A stretch of DNA of 52,581 bases from Chloroflexota bacterium (lineage in GTDB: Bacteria > Chloroflexota > Dehalococcoidia > Lucifugimonadales > Lucifugimonadaceae): the NCBI GenBank assembly GCA_013204555.1, contig JABMNO010000045.1, positions 1 to 52,581 on the forward strand. The letters run 5' to 3'. Both the position numbers and the translations under genes were made by a program. Under the pieces are notes generated by a model. The model did no database searches, had not been told where the DNA came from, and worked only from the letters and a program-made list of their open reading frames with translations. Below are positions 43,046 to 52,581 of the stretch, piece after piece (position 1 is the stretch's first letter; the number at the start of each line of letters is the position of its first letter).

Positions 43046-46000
43046 TCAATTTGCCAGGTACTCCGCCAGGCTCTTCACGTTGTACGTGGAGCCCTTAATC
43101 GACTCAACCGCCGCACGCGCAGTGTCGATAGACGTGAAACATGGCACACGATTGTCAGCCGCCGCCCTGCGGATGCTGAAACCGTCGTCCAGTATCGCCG
43201 TGGCACCCGTCATGGTGTTTACGACCGCTGAAACGCTCTTGTCTGCGATGACGTCCAACACGTCCACATGGCCCTGGCCGAACTTGTTCACCATTGTCAC
43301 CGGGATACCCAGCGCCTCAATCATCCCCGCAGTGCCTGAAGTTGCAAACAATGGATGCCCCTCGGCATGAAGCTCTCGCACCAGGCCTATCGAATCGGCC
43401 TTGTCGGTGTCCGATATGCTCAGCAGCACCCCACCACCCTCAGGAATCTCTAGTCCGCCCGCTATCAGGGCTTTCGCCACAGCGCCGGAGTAGTTCTCGT
43501 CGATTCCCATCACCTCGCCCGTTGACTTCATCTCCGGCCCGAGGAATGTATCCACATCCGTCAATTTGGACATTGAAAAAACCGGCGCTTTTACGGCAAC
43601 AAGATTTTTGCTCGGCACGAGTCCCGGAGTGCGACCCTGCTCTCGAATTGACTTGCCCTGCATCACGTCGATGGCGATCTGAACCATCGGCACACCAGTC
43701 ACCTTAGAGATGAACGGAATCGTTCGGCTTGACCTTGGGTTTACTTCAATCAGGTAGATACGGGAGTTCCCATCGGGCAGGCTGTACCGGGAGAAATTGG
43801 GGTCCCGATAAGCGCCTCCGCCGGTTATGACGAACTGTATGTTCATCAACCCCTGCACGCCCAGTCCCACACCTATACGGCGCGTGTAATCGATCACCGT
43901 GTCAATCTCGCCCTTGCTCAGAGATGGCGCTGGATACACGGCCATGGAGTCGCCCGAGTGAACACCTGCGCGTTCAATATGCTGCATGATGCCGGGGATG
44001 AGCACATCCTCACCGTCGCAAACAGCATCGACCTCAACCTCGATTCCGGTGAGGTATTTGTCGACCAGAAGCTCCTGTCCGACCTCGGGTGATCCAACCT
44101 GACCAAAGTATCTGACCAGTTCACTTGCGGAGTACAGGATCTCCATCGCCCGCCCGCCAAGTACATAACTTGGCCTGACGAGCACGGGATATCCGATCGA
44201 ATCGGCTATCCGAATCGCTTCTTCAGGGTCTCTCGCTATTCCTGCCGGAGGCTGCGGGATACCGATCTCTTCACACAGGTTCTCAAAGCGACGCCTGTCC
44301 GATGCAACGTCTATCGCATCCGCTGACGAACCCATAATGGGAAGGCCGGATATTCCAAGTGACTGCGACAGATTGATCGCCGTCTGCCCACCAAATTGAA
44401 CAATCGTGGGCGGCGTCTCGCCGCTTGATTCGCCGTTGCCGTGCACCCCACCGGATGCCTCGTTCTCAATGATGTCGCGAACGCTTTCTTCATCCAGCGG
44501 CTCGAAGTACAGGCGGTCACTCGTATCAAAGTCCGTTGAGACGGTCTCGGGATTCGAGTTGATCATCACGGCTTCAATACCGGCTTTTTGAAGCGCCCAT
44601 GCGGCGTGCACGGAACAGTAGTCGAACTCGATGCCCTGACCGATTCGAATCGGACCGCTGCCGAGCACGATTGCGGACTTCGCACCGTTGCTGATCGCCT
44701 CGTTCTCCTGCTCGTATGCGCTGTAGAAGTACGGTGTGGTGGCCTCAAACTCTCCAGCGCAGGTATCCACCATTTTGTAGACGGGCCTGATGCCCCACTC
44801 TTGCCGTTGGGTCCGCACCTGCTCTGGAAGCAGGTCTGACAGCGTGCCAATCTGCGCATCGGAGAAGCCGAGCCGCTTTGCCTGATACATAAGATCGTGG
44901 CTGAGATCCTCGGCGAGTAGTCGACGCTCCATGTGTACGATTCGCTCAATTGAGCGCGTGAACCACGGGTCAACGCCTGTTTTCAGGCTGACGTCCATCG
45001 GACTCATTCCGCCCCGTATGGCAGACGCCAACCGCCAGATGCGTTCGTCATGTGGCGTGAGGTCTGGTTCTGCATCCGCCCACTTTGGGTCTTCCCAGAG
45101 CAAAGACCGCTTTCCAATCTCAAGCCCGCGCACAGCCTTCTGCAGCGCGGCCTCAAAGGTCCGGTCGATAGCCATAACCTCGCCGGTCGCTTTCATCTGC
45201 GTGCCGAGTCTGCGGTCTCCGGTTGGAAACTTATCGAACGGCCAGCGTGGAATCTTCACCACGCAATAGTCGAGCGCCGGTTCAAATGCCGCCGTTGTTC
45301 GGTTGGTGACCTGATTCTGTATCTGGTCCAGGGTCTTGCCGGTAGCGATCTTCGCCGCAACTCGGGCTATGGGATATCCAGTTGCCTTGCTGGCGAGGGC
45401 CGAGCTTCGGCTAACCCTGGGGTTCACCTCAATGACGTAATAGTAAGGATCATTCTCACCAATTGGAGCAATGCTCCCGGCAACTTCATTACCCGGCCGG
45501 TACGCGAGCTGAACATTACAAGCGCCCTCCACGCCAAGACCACGCACGATATTGATGCTTGCGGATCGGAGTCGCTGGTAGTCCTTATCGGAGAGGGTCT
45601 GGCTGGGAGCAACGACGATGGAATCGCCAGTGTGTACGCCCATCGGATCAAGGTTTTCCATATTGCAGACGATGATGCAGTTGTCTGCCGAATCACGAAT
45701 AACTTCGTACTCGACCTCTTTCCAGCCAATCAGCGACTTCTCGATGAGAACCTGATTGACCAGGCTGGCGTCGATGCCGTTGGCCGCTGTTTCTCGCAAC
45801 TCGGCATCGTTCTCAGCGAAACCACCGCCTGTTCCTCCAAGCGTGTACGCGGGCCGAACCACGACCGGATATCCGACCTTGTTCGCCGCCGCTACCGCGT
45901 CTTCGACCGTCGAAGCCGCTTCGCTGGGAGGCGTTGGTTCATTGATTCGATCAAGAAGCTGGCTGAACAATTCCCGGTCTTCAGCCGTTCGAATCGTCTG

Positions 46001-46366
46001 AATCGACGTACCGATTACCTTCAGATCGTACTTCTCCAGAACACCGGCGTCCGACAGTTCAACCGCCAGATTGAGGCCAGTCTGCCCACCCAGCGTAGGA
46101 AGCAACTCATCTGGCCGCTCCCGTTCGATGATTCGAGTGATCACGGGTACCGTTAGTGGTTCGATGTAGATCTGATCTGCGATTTCAAGGTCGGTCATGA
46201 TCGTCGCCGGGTTAGAATTCACCAGGACCACCGAGTAGCCCTCCTCACGCAGCGATGTGCATGCCTGAGTACCGGCGTAGTCAAACTCCGCCGCCTGACC
46301 GATTACGATTGGGCCAGAGCCTATAACCAGGACTTTTTTCTGCCGCTTATCTGACGAATTGACCAC
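43046..46366 (-). CDS. carB: Carbamoyl-phosphate synthase large subunit
   Basis: Makes carbamoyl phosphate from bicarbonate, ATP and ammonia channelled from CarA. The 1,106 residues hold two ATP-grasp halves, seen from VLVIGSGPIVIGQAAEFDYAG at the start and AIVLGSGPIRIGQGIEFDYC at about 570. Each half has its LVNSNP or MINSNPETVSTD segment. The C-terminal MGS-like allosteric domain begins near LLSISDTDKADSIGLVREL. The length is about 30 more than E. coli. The start is a GTG overlapping the carA stop by one base. Confidence 0.97.
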   Translation of the reverse strand: MVNSSDKRQKKVLVIGSGPIVIGQAAEFDYAGTQACTSLREEGYSVVLVNSNPATIMTDLEIADQIYIEPLTVPVITRIIERERPDELLPTLGGQTGLNLAVELSDAGVLEKYDLKVIGTSIQTIRTAEDRELFSQLLDRINEPTPPSEAASTVEDAVAAANKVGYPVVVRPAYTLGGTGGGFAENDAELRETAANGIDASLVNQVLIEKSLIGWKEVEYEVIRDSADNCIIVCNMENLDPMGVHTGDSIVVAPSQTLSDKDYQRLRSASINIVRGLGVEGACNVQLAYRPGNEVAGSIAPIGENDPYYYVIEVNPRVSRSSALASKATGYPIARVAAKIATGKTLDQIQNQVTNRTTAAFEPALDYCVVKIPRWPFDKFPTGDRRLGTQMKATGEVMAIDRTFEAALQKAVRGLEIGKRSLLWEDPKWADAEPDLTPHDERIWRLASAIRGGMSPMDVSLKTGVDPWFTRSIERIVHMERRLLAEDLSHDLMYQAKRLGFSDAQIGTLSDLLPEQVRTQRQEWGIRPVYKMVDTCAGEFEATTPYFYSAYEQENEAISNGAKSAIVLGSGPIRIGQGIEFDYCSVHAAWALQKAGIEAVMINSNPETVSTDFDTSDRLYFEPLDEESVRDIIENEASGGVHGNGESSGETPPTIVQFGGQTAINLSQSLGISGLPIMGSSADAIDVASDRRRFENLCEEIGIPQPPAGIARDPEEAIRIADSIGYPVLVRPSYVLGGRAMEILYSASELVRYFGQVGSPEVGQELLVDKYLTGIEVEVDAVCDGEDVLIPGIMQHIERAGVHSGDSMAVYPAPSLSKGEIDTVIDYTRRIGVGLGVQGLMNIQFVITGGGAYRDPNFSRYSLPDGNSRIYLIEVNPRSSRTIPFISKVTGVPMVQIAIDVMQGKSIREQGRTPGLVPSKNLVAVKAPVFSMSKLTDVDTFLGPEMKSTGEVMGIDENYSGAVAKALIAGGLEIPEGGGVLLSISDTDKADSIGLVRELHAEGHPLFATSGTAGMIEALGIPVTMVNKFGQGHVDVLDVIADKSVSAVVNTMTGATAILDDGFSIRRAAADNRVPCFTSIDTARAAVESIKGSTYNVKSLAEYLAN

Positions 46367-47523
46367 TATCTGGCCACCGCTTTGCTCTCTTTGACCATTT
46401 CAACAAATTGATCGAACAGGTATTCGTTATCCAATGGTCCGGGTGATGCCTCTGAGTGGTACTGGATGGTCATGATCGGTAGTGATTTATGCCTGAGACC
46501 TTCCACAGTGTTGTCGCTCAGGTCGATGTGGGTGACTTCAAGCTCATCGGGAAGATTGTCAGAGCTCACTGCGTAGCCATGATTCTGGGCGGTTACGTAA
46601 ACCCGGCCTGTCTGGAGGTCCTTGACGGCGTGGTTGCCACCTCGATGTCCAAACTTCAGCTTGAAGGTCTCAGCACCGAATGCGCGTGCGATCACCTGGT
46701 GTCCCAGGCATATGCCCATCAAAGGGATATTCCCTGCCAGCGACCGCGCTGCGTCCACCGAGCGCTGTAATAGCTCCGGGTCGCCCGGGCCGGGCGATAG
46801 TAGCGCTCCGTCTGGCGAGTGCGACATAACTTCATCGGCAGATGAGCCAGCCGGGACAACGACCACGTCACAGCCTCGCTGCTCCAACTCCCGAAGGATG
46901 TTGTACTTCACGCCAAAGTCGTCGACGACGATCTTGAGACGGCCTTCTGAGTTCGTAGGCTCAGGGACGCTGCTTTGTTCTGGCGCGCCGTGCTTCTCGG
47001 TTCCCAGCCACGGTGTGGGTTTGGGAACTGACACCTGTGCGACGACATCTTCTTCGCCATAGCGCGGCGCAGCGTTGATCGCGGCCAACGCGGTCTCAAC
47101 ATCACCGTCGCTTGTCACCACGCCCATCATCACGCCGCTGGTTCGCAGTCGCCGCGTGATCGCCCGCGTATCAACGCCAGATATTCCCGGAATGTTGTGA
47201 ATGCGGAGAAATTCGTCCACGGTCATCACGCTATCGGGATTGCTGGGTTGGTCGCAGTCCTGGCGAACCACGAAGCCGCGGACCTGGATCTGCCCAGACT
47301 CCCAGTCGCGCCCATTGACGCCATAATTGCCGATCATGGGGTATGTCGGCACGAGGATTTGGCCGCCGTACGAGGGGTCGGTCAACATCTCCTGATAGCC
47401 AGTCATTGAGGTGTTGAAGACGACCTCTCCAACAGTCATGCCCTCGGCGCCCAGGCGTTCGCCTTCAAATTTCGAACCATCTTCAAGAATCAGATATGCA
47501 GGGGGTCGACTACCTTCAACCAA
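46366..47523 (-). CDS. carA: Carbamoyl-phosphate synthase small subunit
   Basis: The glutaminase subunit that supplies ammonia to CarB. The N-terminal domain begins YLILEDGSKFEGE and has VVFNTSMTGYQEMLTDPSY. The class I amidotransferase domain holds the nucleophile Cys in GICLGHQVIARAF, and the His/Glu pair in QYHSEASPGP. I start at a TTG just inside the pyrC end (GGTGG seven bases upstream), giving 385 residues; the longer frame lies within pyrC. An insertion around VSVPKPTPWLG to SVPEPTNSE lengthens the linker between domains. Confidence 0.96.
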   Translation of the reverse strand: MVEGSRPPAYLILEDGSKFEGERLGAEGMTVGEVVFNTSMTGYQEMLTDPSYGGQILVPTYPMIGNYGVNGRDWESGQIQVRGFVVRQDCDQPSNPDSVMTVDEFLRIHNIPGISGVDTRAITRRLRTSGVMMGVVTSDGDVETALAAINAAPRYGEEDVVAQVSVPKPTPWLGTEKHGAPEQSSVPEPTNSEGRLKIVVDDFGVKYNILRELEQRGCDVVVVPAGSSADEVMSHSPDGALLSPGPGDPELLQRSVDAARSLAGNIPLMGICLGHQVIARAFGAETFKLKFGHRGGNHAVKDLQTGRVYVTAQNHGYAVSSDNLPDELEVTHIDLSDNTVEGLRHKSLPIMTIQYHSEASPGPLDNEYLFDQFVEMVKESKAVAR

Positions 47524-48860
47524 TCGGTGCCACCGCCGCAATGTCCCAGATAACTTTGCCGCCAAATATCGTTGTAGTCACTCGTCCTTTCATTTGAGTT
47601 CCAGCGAGCGGGGTGTGTTTGCCCAGCGTCGCCATTTCAGATGGGTCTACTGTCCAATCGAGATCGGGATTGAATATCGTGATGTCAGCCGTGCTCCCTT
47701 TCTTCATGGTCCCAATATCCATGCCAAGGAATCGTGCTGGCGCAGCCGTCATCCGCTCGATCAACACGGGAAGGCTGACTGCGTCCCGGTGATGTAGCGA
47801 AAGAACCGAGGCGAACGCTGTTTCAAGGTTTGCAATGCCATTCGCCGCTTCCTGGTACGTGCAGAGCTTGTCGGTGATGGCGTGCGGCGCGTGATCCGTT
47901 GCGATGAGGTCAATCGTGCCATCGGCCAGCGCCTCAATCAGCGCATCGACGTCATCCTGCGTGCGCAACGGTGGATTCACCTTCGTGGACGTGTCATACG
48001 CCCCGGAACGCACAACGCCGTTGTCATCGCCATGCTCACCAAGCACCCATGTATCCGTGAGCGTCAAGTGGTGCGGCGTGGCTTCCGCTGTCACATTGAG
48101 GCCACGCTCCTTGGCCCGTCTAATCGCGTCGATGGACTGTCGAGCGGAGATATGACATTCGTGCAGTCGGCCGCCGGTTAGCGCGGCGAGTTCCACATCT
48201 CGAGCCACCATCGACGACTCAGCTTCGTTCGGCCAGCCCGTGAGTCCCAGACGATTCGCTATGGGTCCCTCATTCATCTGAGCGCCCCGCGTGAGCGCTG
48301 GCTCCTGTGGATGGTTCATGATCGGTAGCCCGAGACCGGACGCATAGGAGAGCGCCTGTCGCATCAGATTCGGGTCAGCCACCGGATCGCCGTCGTCGCT
48401 GAACCCAATGACACCCGCCGCTGCAAGTTCCGCCATATCAGCAAGTTGCTCGCCGTGACGGCCAACCGTGATGGCGCCAATGGGCAGCACGCGTACCAAA
48501 CCCACTTCGGACGCCCGTTTCAGCACCGCCTCAATGACATTGGCGTTGTCCTGGCATGGCACAGTGTTGGGCATGGCACAGATGGTCGTGAATCCACCAC
48601 GAGCAGCGGCCATCGTACCGGTCTCTATGGTCTCTTTGTGTTCTTCACCCGGGTCTCGTAGGTGCGTGTGAACGTCGATAAATCCCGGCGTTACTACCTG
48701 ACCAGCCACGTCGATCACGTCGTAGGAGTCGGGAGCTTTCGCCAGCGGTTTCGCTGTTACTTCCTCCATCACCCCATCTTTGATGAGAACAGTTGCCAGT
48801 CGGTCGATGTCCTGAGACGGATCGATTACCCGACCTCCAACAATTGCGATGCCTTTGGAA

Positions 48861-48871
<11 letters not shown>
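47516..48871 (-). CDS. pyrC: Dihydroorotase
   Basis: Cyclises carbamoyl aspartate to dihydroorotate. This is the class I amidohydrolase type, about 451 residues. The metal site is DVHTHLRDPGEEHKETI, with PIMNHPQEP, HECHISARQS and IATDHAPH supplying further ligands. The start is a TTG with GAGG seven bases upstream, 11 bases inside the end of pyrB; the open frame further upstream lies within pyrB. It is the third gene of pyrR-pyrB-pyrC-carA-carB. Confidence 0.96.
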
Positions 48872-50577
<1,706 letters not shown>

Positions 50578-50632
50578 TTAAAGGTCCGCCGCGTTTCGTC
50601 CGATTCCCGGACGACGCTATTCACTTGTAACA

Positions 50633-50661
50633 ACTCTAGCACCACGTTTTGACCGTCACAA
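50633..50661 (-). promoter_or_regulatory. Predicted pyr operon promoter
   Basis: A -35 TTGTGA (50656-50661) and -10 TAGAGT (50633-50638) with a 17-base spacer, about 60 bases upstream of the PyrR-binding loop. Each hexamer has four matches. The divergent Nudix gene starts 38 bases away. Confidence 0.45.
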
Positions 50662-50698
50662 TGGGCCAGTCACTAATAATTATCATGAGGCGCGAACT

Positions 50699-51091
50699 GT
50701 GCGATATAGATCTGACGCCGATGCTCGTCAGCGGGCAACGGTCCTGATAATCGAAAACGATATGGTCCTTCTCACACGCGACCGGGGCATGGATATGTTC
50801 ATTCTTCCCGGTGGCGGTATCGAAGATGGCGAGTCTCAGGAAGACGGCGCGGCAAGAGAGCTACTTGAGGAGACAGGACTCATCGCACGTGAGTTCAAGT
50901 TCGTACTGAGCCACCGATCACCAGTAGCCCACCATCACGTGTTCATCCCTGAGATCGTAGAAGGAACCCCGGTCGCCTCGCGGGAAATCGAAAAGATCAC
51001 ATGGTGGGATGGCATTCAGCCCCTCAAGACAACTTCCAGTGTTGTCCCCATACTCTCCGACCCGCGGATCGCATTCGTTAAACCGGGCTAG
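50699..51091 (+). CDS. Nudix hydrolase
   Basis: A 130-residue single-domain Nudix enzyme. The complete box GGIEDGESQEDGAARELLEE followed by TGL fits GX5EX7REUXEEXGU, with the metal-binding glutamates. The protein is of the minimal MutT size. The substrate, a nucleoside diphosphate linked to another moiety, cannot be told from sequence. The start is a GTG with GAGG eight bases upstream. It is divergent from pyrR, so house-cleaning of nucleotides is possible. Confidence 0.9.
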   Translation: MRYRSDADARQRATVLIIENDMVLLTRDRGMDMFILPGGGIEDGESQEDGAARELLEETGLIAREFKFVLSHRSPVAHHHVFIPEIVEGTPVASREIEKITWWDGIQPLKTTSSVVPILSDPRIAFVKPG

Positions 51092-51128
51092 AAACCCATC
51101 CCAGAATCACCGATAGTCCGTGGCTCGC

Positions 51129-51566
51129 TCAGTCGATTGTTTCTGCGACGAATAGCGGGATTACCCGATCAGTCTTGTCCTGGTAAACCTGGATCGGAGC
51201 GTACGTTGCGACCGCTATGTCCCAGAGTCGTTGTCTCTCGGGAGACTCCTCTACTTCTCTGGCCCGCATCGAAAATACCTCTGCCTTATCGCGAATCTGG
51301 ATATTCGGATCGGCCTTGATGTTGTTGTACCAGACGGGATGATTGGGTGCTCCGCCTTTGGCTGCCACGAAGATATAGCGATCACCATCCACGATTCTCA
51401 TCAGCGGAGTCTTCCGGATCGCACCCGTCTTGTTGCCCTTGTTAGTCATGATGATGACTGGCAACCCGGTGTCCCGCAAAGTCACACCTTCAGCACCGTT
51501 ACTCCTTTCATACAACTCCACCTGCGCCGCAACCCAATCCATGGTGCTCGGTACATATTCACCCAC
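51129..51566 (-). CDS. Ddn-type F420-dependent nitroreductase-family protein
   Basis: A 145-residue protein of the deazaflavin-dependent nitroreductase family (DUF385). The split-barrel core shows LPVIIMTNKGNKTGAIRKTP, IFVAAKGGAPNHPVWYNNI and KADPNIQIRDKAEVFSM, which bind F420. In mycobacteria such proteins reduce quinones and nitro drugs. With npdG at 6.7 kb it supports F420 chemistry here. The start is GTG. It is convergent with the Nudix gene, with 37 bases between. Confidence 0.9.
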   Translation of the reverse strand: MGEYVPSTMDWVAAQVELYERSNGAEGVTLRDTGLPVIIMTNKGNKTGAIRKTPLMRIVDGDRYIFVAAKGGAPNHPVWYNNIKADPNIQIRDKAEVFSMRAREVEESPERQRLWDIAVATYAPIQVYQDKTDRVIPLFVAETID

Positions 51567-51674
51567 CGTTGCCCCCTCGTCTTTCTGTTGGTGCCGTCAA
51601 TTCCACCCCGTGCCGGACACATCCAGTAATCTCGACAATTACGATCACAAGACATCCCTACGCCTTCATCCGCC

Positions 51675-52352
51675 TCAGGCGGACCGCTGCGCCAGCACAC
51701 GCTCCAGCAGCGGCTCCAGGCCCAATTCTGTGGCGATGATGATGGCTTCTTCCTGAAGTTCGGTGGCTTTGGCGCGATCTCCGGTGTCATCGTGTTCAAG
51801 GAGAGTATCAGCGAGTTCGAATGCGGAATACGCCGCTTCAGTCTTGGCGCCGCGTTCACGAGAGAAGAGTCTCGCTTCATCGTGCATTCTGATCGCGTCA
51901 TCTGTATTGCCGTCCAAGCGGGCGATATTAGCCAGCCAAGACAACGAAGTTCCAGCTTGAAAAAGCTTGAGGTTTGTTGAGCGAACATACCCAATCAATT
52001 CACTCCTCTCAGTAGAAGTGACCTCGTGCCAGAGGCCGATCCACCCCTTGAGTACAGGATGAAACGGAATCGTCTGCCCTTCCCAATTTGGGCTTGGTAT
52101 TGTCTCCAGGGGCGGGACGAAGTCTGGAAACTCGCCGAATAGTCGAGCTCGAATGGTAAGCAGCATCAAGCAATTCAGAGTGTCGAGGGGTGATTCGCCA
52201 GACGTTACGAGATTCACCAGAGTTCTAAGGTTGTCATCTACTTTTGTCCTCTCTCCAACGTCATAAAGGACCAACGATGCGCTTAGCAATATCCGACTGT
52301 CGATCGGATCGTTCTGCATCGCTTTATCCGCCAGAGCAAGAGAATCAGACAC
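51675..52352 (-). CDS. TPR-like C-terminal fragment, probably truncated
   Basis: A 225-residue helical protein with tetratricopeptide-like pairs: SWLANIARLDGNTDDAIRMH, EAAYSAFELADTLLEHDDT and AKATELQEEAIIIATELGLE. Such arrays normally form the C-terminal part of 700-1,000-residue AAA/LuxR or cyclase regulators. The N-terminal ATPase and signalling domains are missing. An in-frame TGA lies only 12 bases before the GTG start, and the upstream region is closed in all frames. It is probably a remnant, though a small stand-alone TPR protein cannot be excluded. Confidence 0.6.
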   Translation of the reverse strand: MSDSLALADKAMQNDPIDSRILLSASLVLYDVGERTKVDDNLRTLVNLVTSGESPLDTLNCLMLLTIRARLFGEFPDFVPPLETIPSPNWEGQTIPFHPVLKGWIGLWHEVTSTERSELIGYVRSTNLKLFQAGTSLSWLANIARLDGNTDDAIRMHDEARLFSRERGAKTEAAYSAFELADTLLEHDDTGDRAKATELQEEAIIIATELGLEPLLERVLAQRSA

Positions 52353-52452
52353 TAGCCCTACATGTCAATGCGCCGCTGCACACGCTCAGTAGGCATAGTG
52401 CCGTGCATCATAAGCGAAGTTGAGTACTAGAGCCTATTTTGAGCCTTGTCCA

Positions 52453-52581
52453 ATGACACATGAGTCTGAAGGAGCGGGCGTATTTCCACGCACAGGTGAG
52501 TCTGTAGGTTCTGCTCAGGAGTTGGGATCATCGGAGGATGATCGTGACATTACAGACTCAAGGACTCCAGTCGCTGGAGCA
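52453..52581 (+). CDS. N-terminal start of an unidentified gene (partial)
   Basis: An open frame of 43 codons from an ATG to the window edge, beginning MTHESEGAGVFPRTGE. It is hydrophilic, Ser/Asp/Glu-rich and low in complexity, like the disordered start of a larger protein. No good ribosome binding site precedes it. It might be chance; the sequence beyond the window would settle it. Confidence 0.35.
   Translation, partial: MTHESEGAGVFPRTGESVGSAQELGSSEDDRDITDSRTPVAGA

Noticed and set aside
45050..46156. A 368-codon rightward open frame opposite carB
   Set aside because: It is antisense to strongly conserved carB sequence and has no domain-like features; long antisense frames are common in GC-rich codon contexts.

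Overview
The window reads as a chromosomal segment of a free-living, probably aerobic, moderately GC-rich bacterium. The gene set points to Chloroflexota, most likely a marine SAR202/Dehalococcoidia-like lineage. The clues are an HspR-type repressor in front of grpE-dnaK, coenzyme F420 genes (npdG and a Ddn-type nitroreductase), a type 2 PyrF, and DUF503, DUF951 and DUF151 housekeeping genes. Starting codons are often TTG (about 17 of 57 genes by my choices), and neighbouring genes frequently overlap as TTGA. The taxonomic call is an inference from gene content; there is no rRNA or tRNA here to confirm it.

Layout. 1-6.6 kb: the tail of an unknown gene, pyruvate kinase, then a leftward FAH-family hydrolase, MoxR ATPase, DUF58 and DUF4129 membrane protein group. 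6.7-10 kb: a gapless rightward trio of F420:NADP oxidoreductase, membrane-anchored peptidase-MA protein and an AcuC-like deacetylase. 10.2-13.1 kb: a signalling cluster of two NarL-type regulators, a soluble histidine kinase and a convergent stand-alone receiver. 13.2-14.3 kb: a cation/Ca exchanger. 14.4-17.5 kb: leftward hspR-grpE-dnaK, with a good promoter whose -10 lies in an inverted-repeat operator. 17.8-19.2 kb: a small zinc ribbon protein, DUF503 and the redox repressor Rex.

19.2-26.7 kb: the complete F-type ATP synthase operon, atpZ-B-E-F-H-A-G-D-C. An 18-bp sequence fitting the Rex box lies upstream of it, and a near-match overlaps the -10 of rex itself, so NADH/NAD+ state may control ATP synthase. 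26.8-28.6 kb: bifunctional nuclease, DUF951 and pyrF. 28.7-32 kb: an endonuclease III relative tail-to-tail with modABC. 32-35.5 kb: a methyltransferase, a single-domain response regulator and an S9 peptidase. 35.5-38.9 kb: a PhnDCEE-type ABC importer. 39.2-41.4 kb: histidine phosphatase, HpcH/HpaI aldolase and alpha/beta hydrolase.

41.4-41.9 kb is a gene-free stretch of degenerate tandem and inverted repeats. 41.9-50.5 kb is the pyrimidine operon pyrR-pyrB-pyrC-carA-carB, followed by a methyltransferase and an orphan 88-residue protein. Its leader carries a PyrR-binding loop and an intrinsic terminator whose 3' arm is also the likely ribosome binding site of pyrR. The right end has a Nudix hydrolase, the Ddn-type protein, a truncated TPR-like protein and the start of a rightward gene cut by the window edge.

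I found no CRISPR array, prophage, transposase, tRNA or rRNA. The most interesting features are regulatory: the Rex pair, the dual-function pyr leader, the hspR operator with a helically phased GTTAC-like array beside it, and two copies of a REP-like palindrome, one of which supplies the only normal start codon of npdG.
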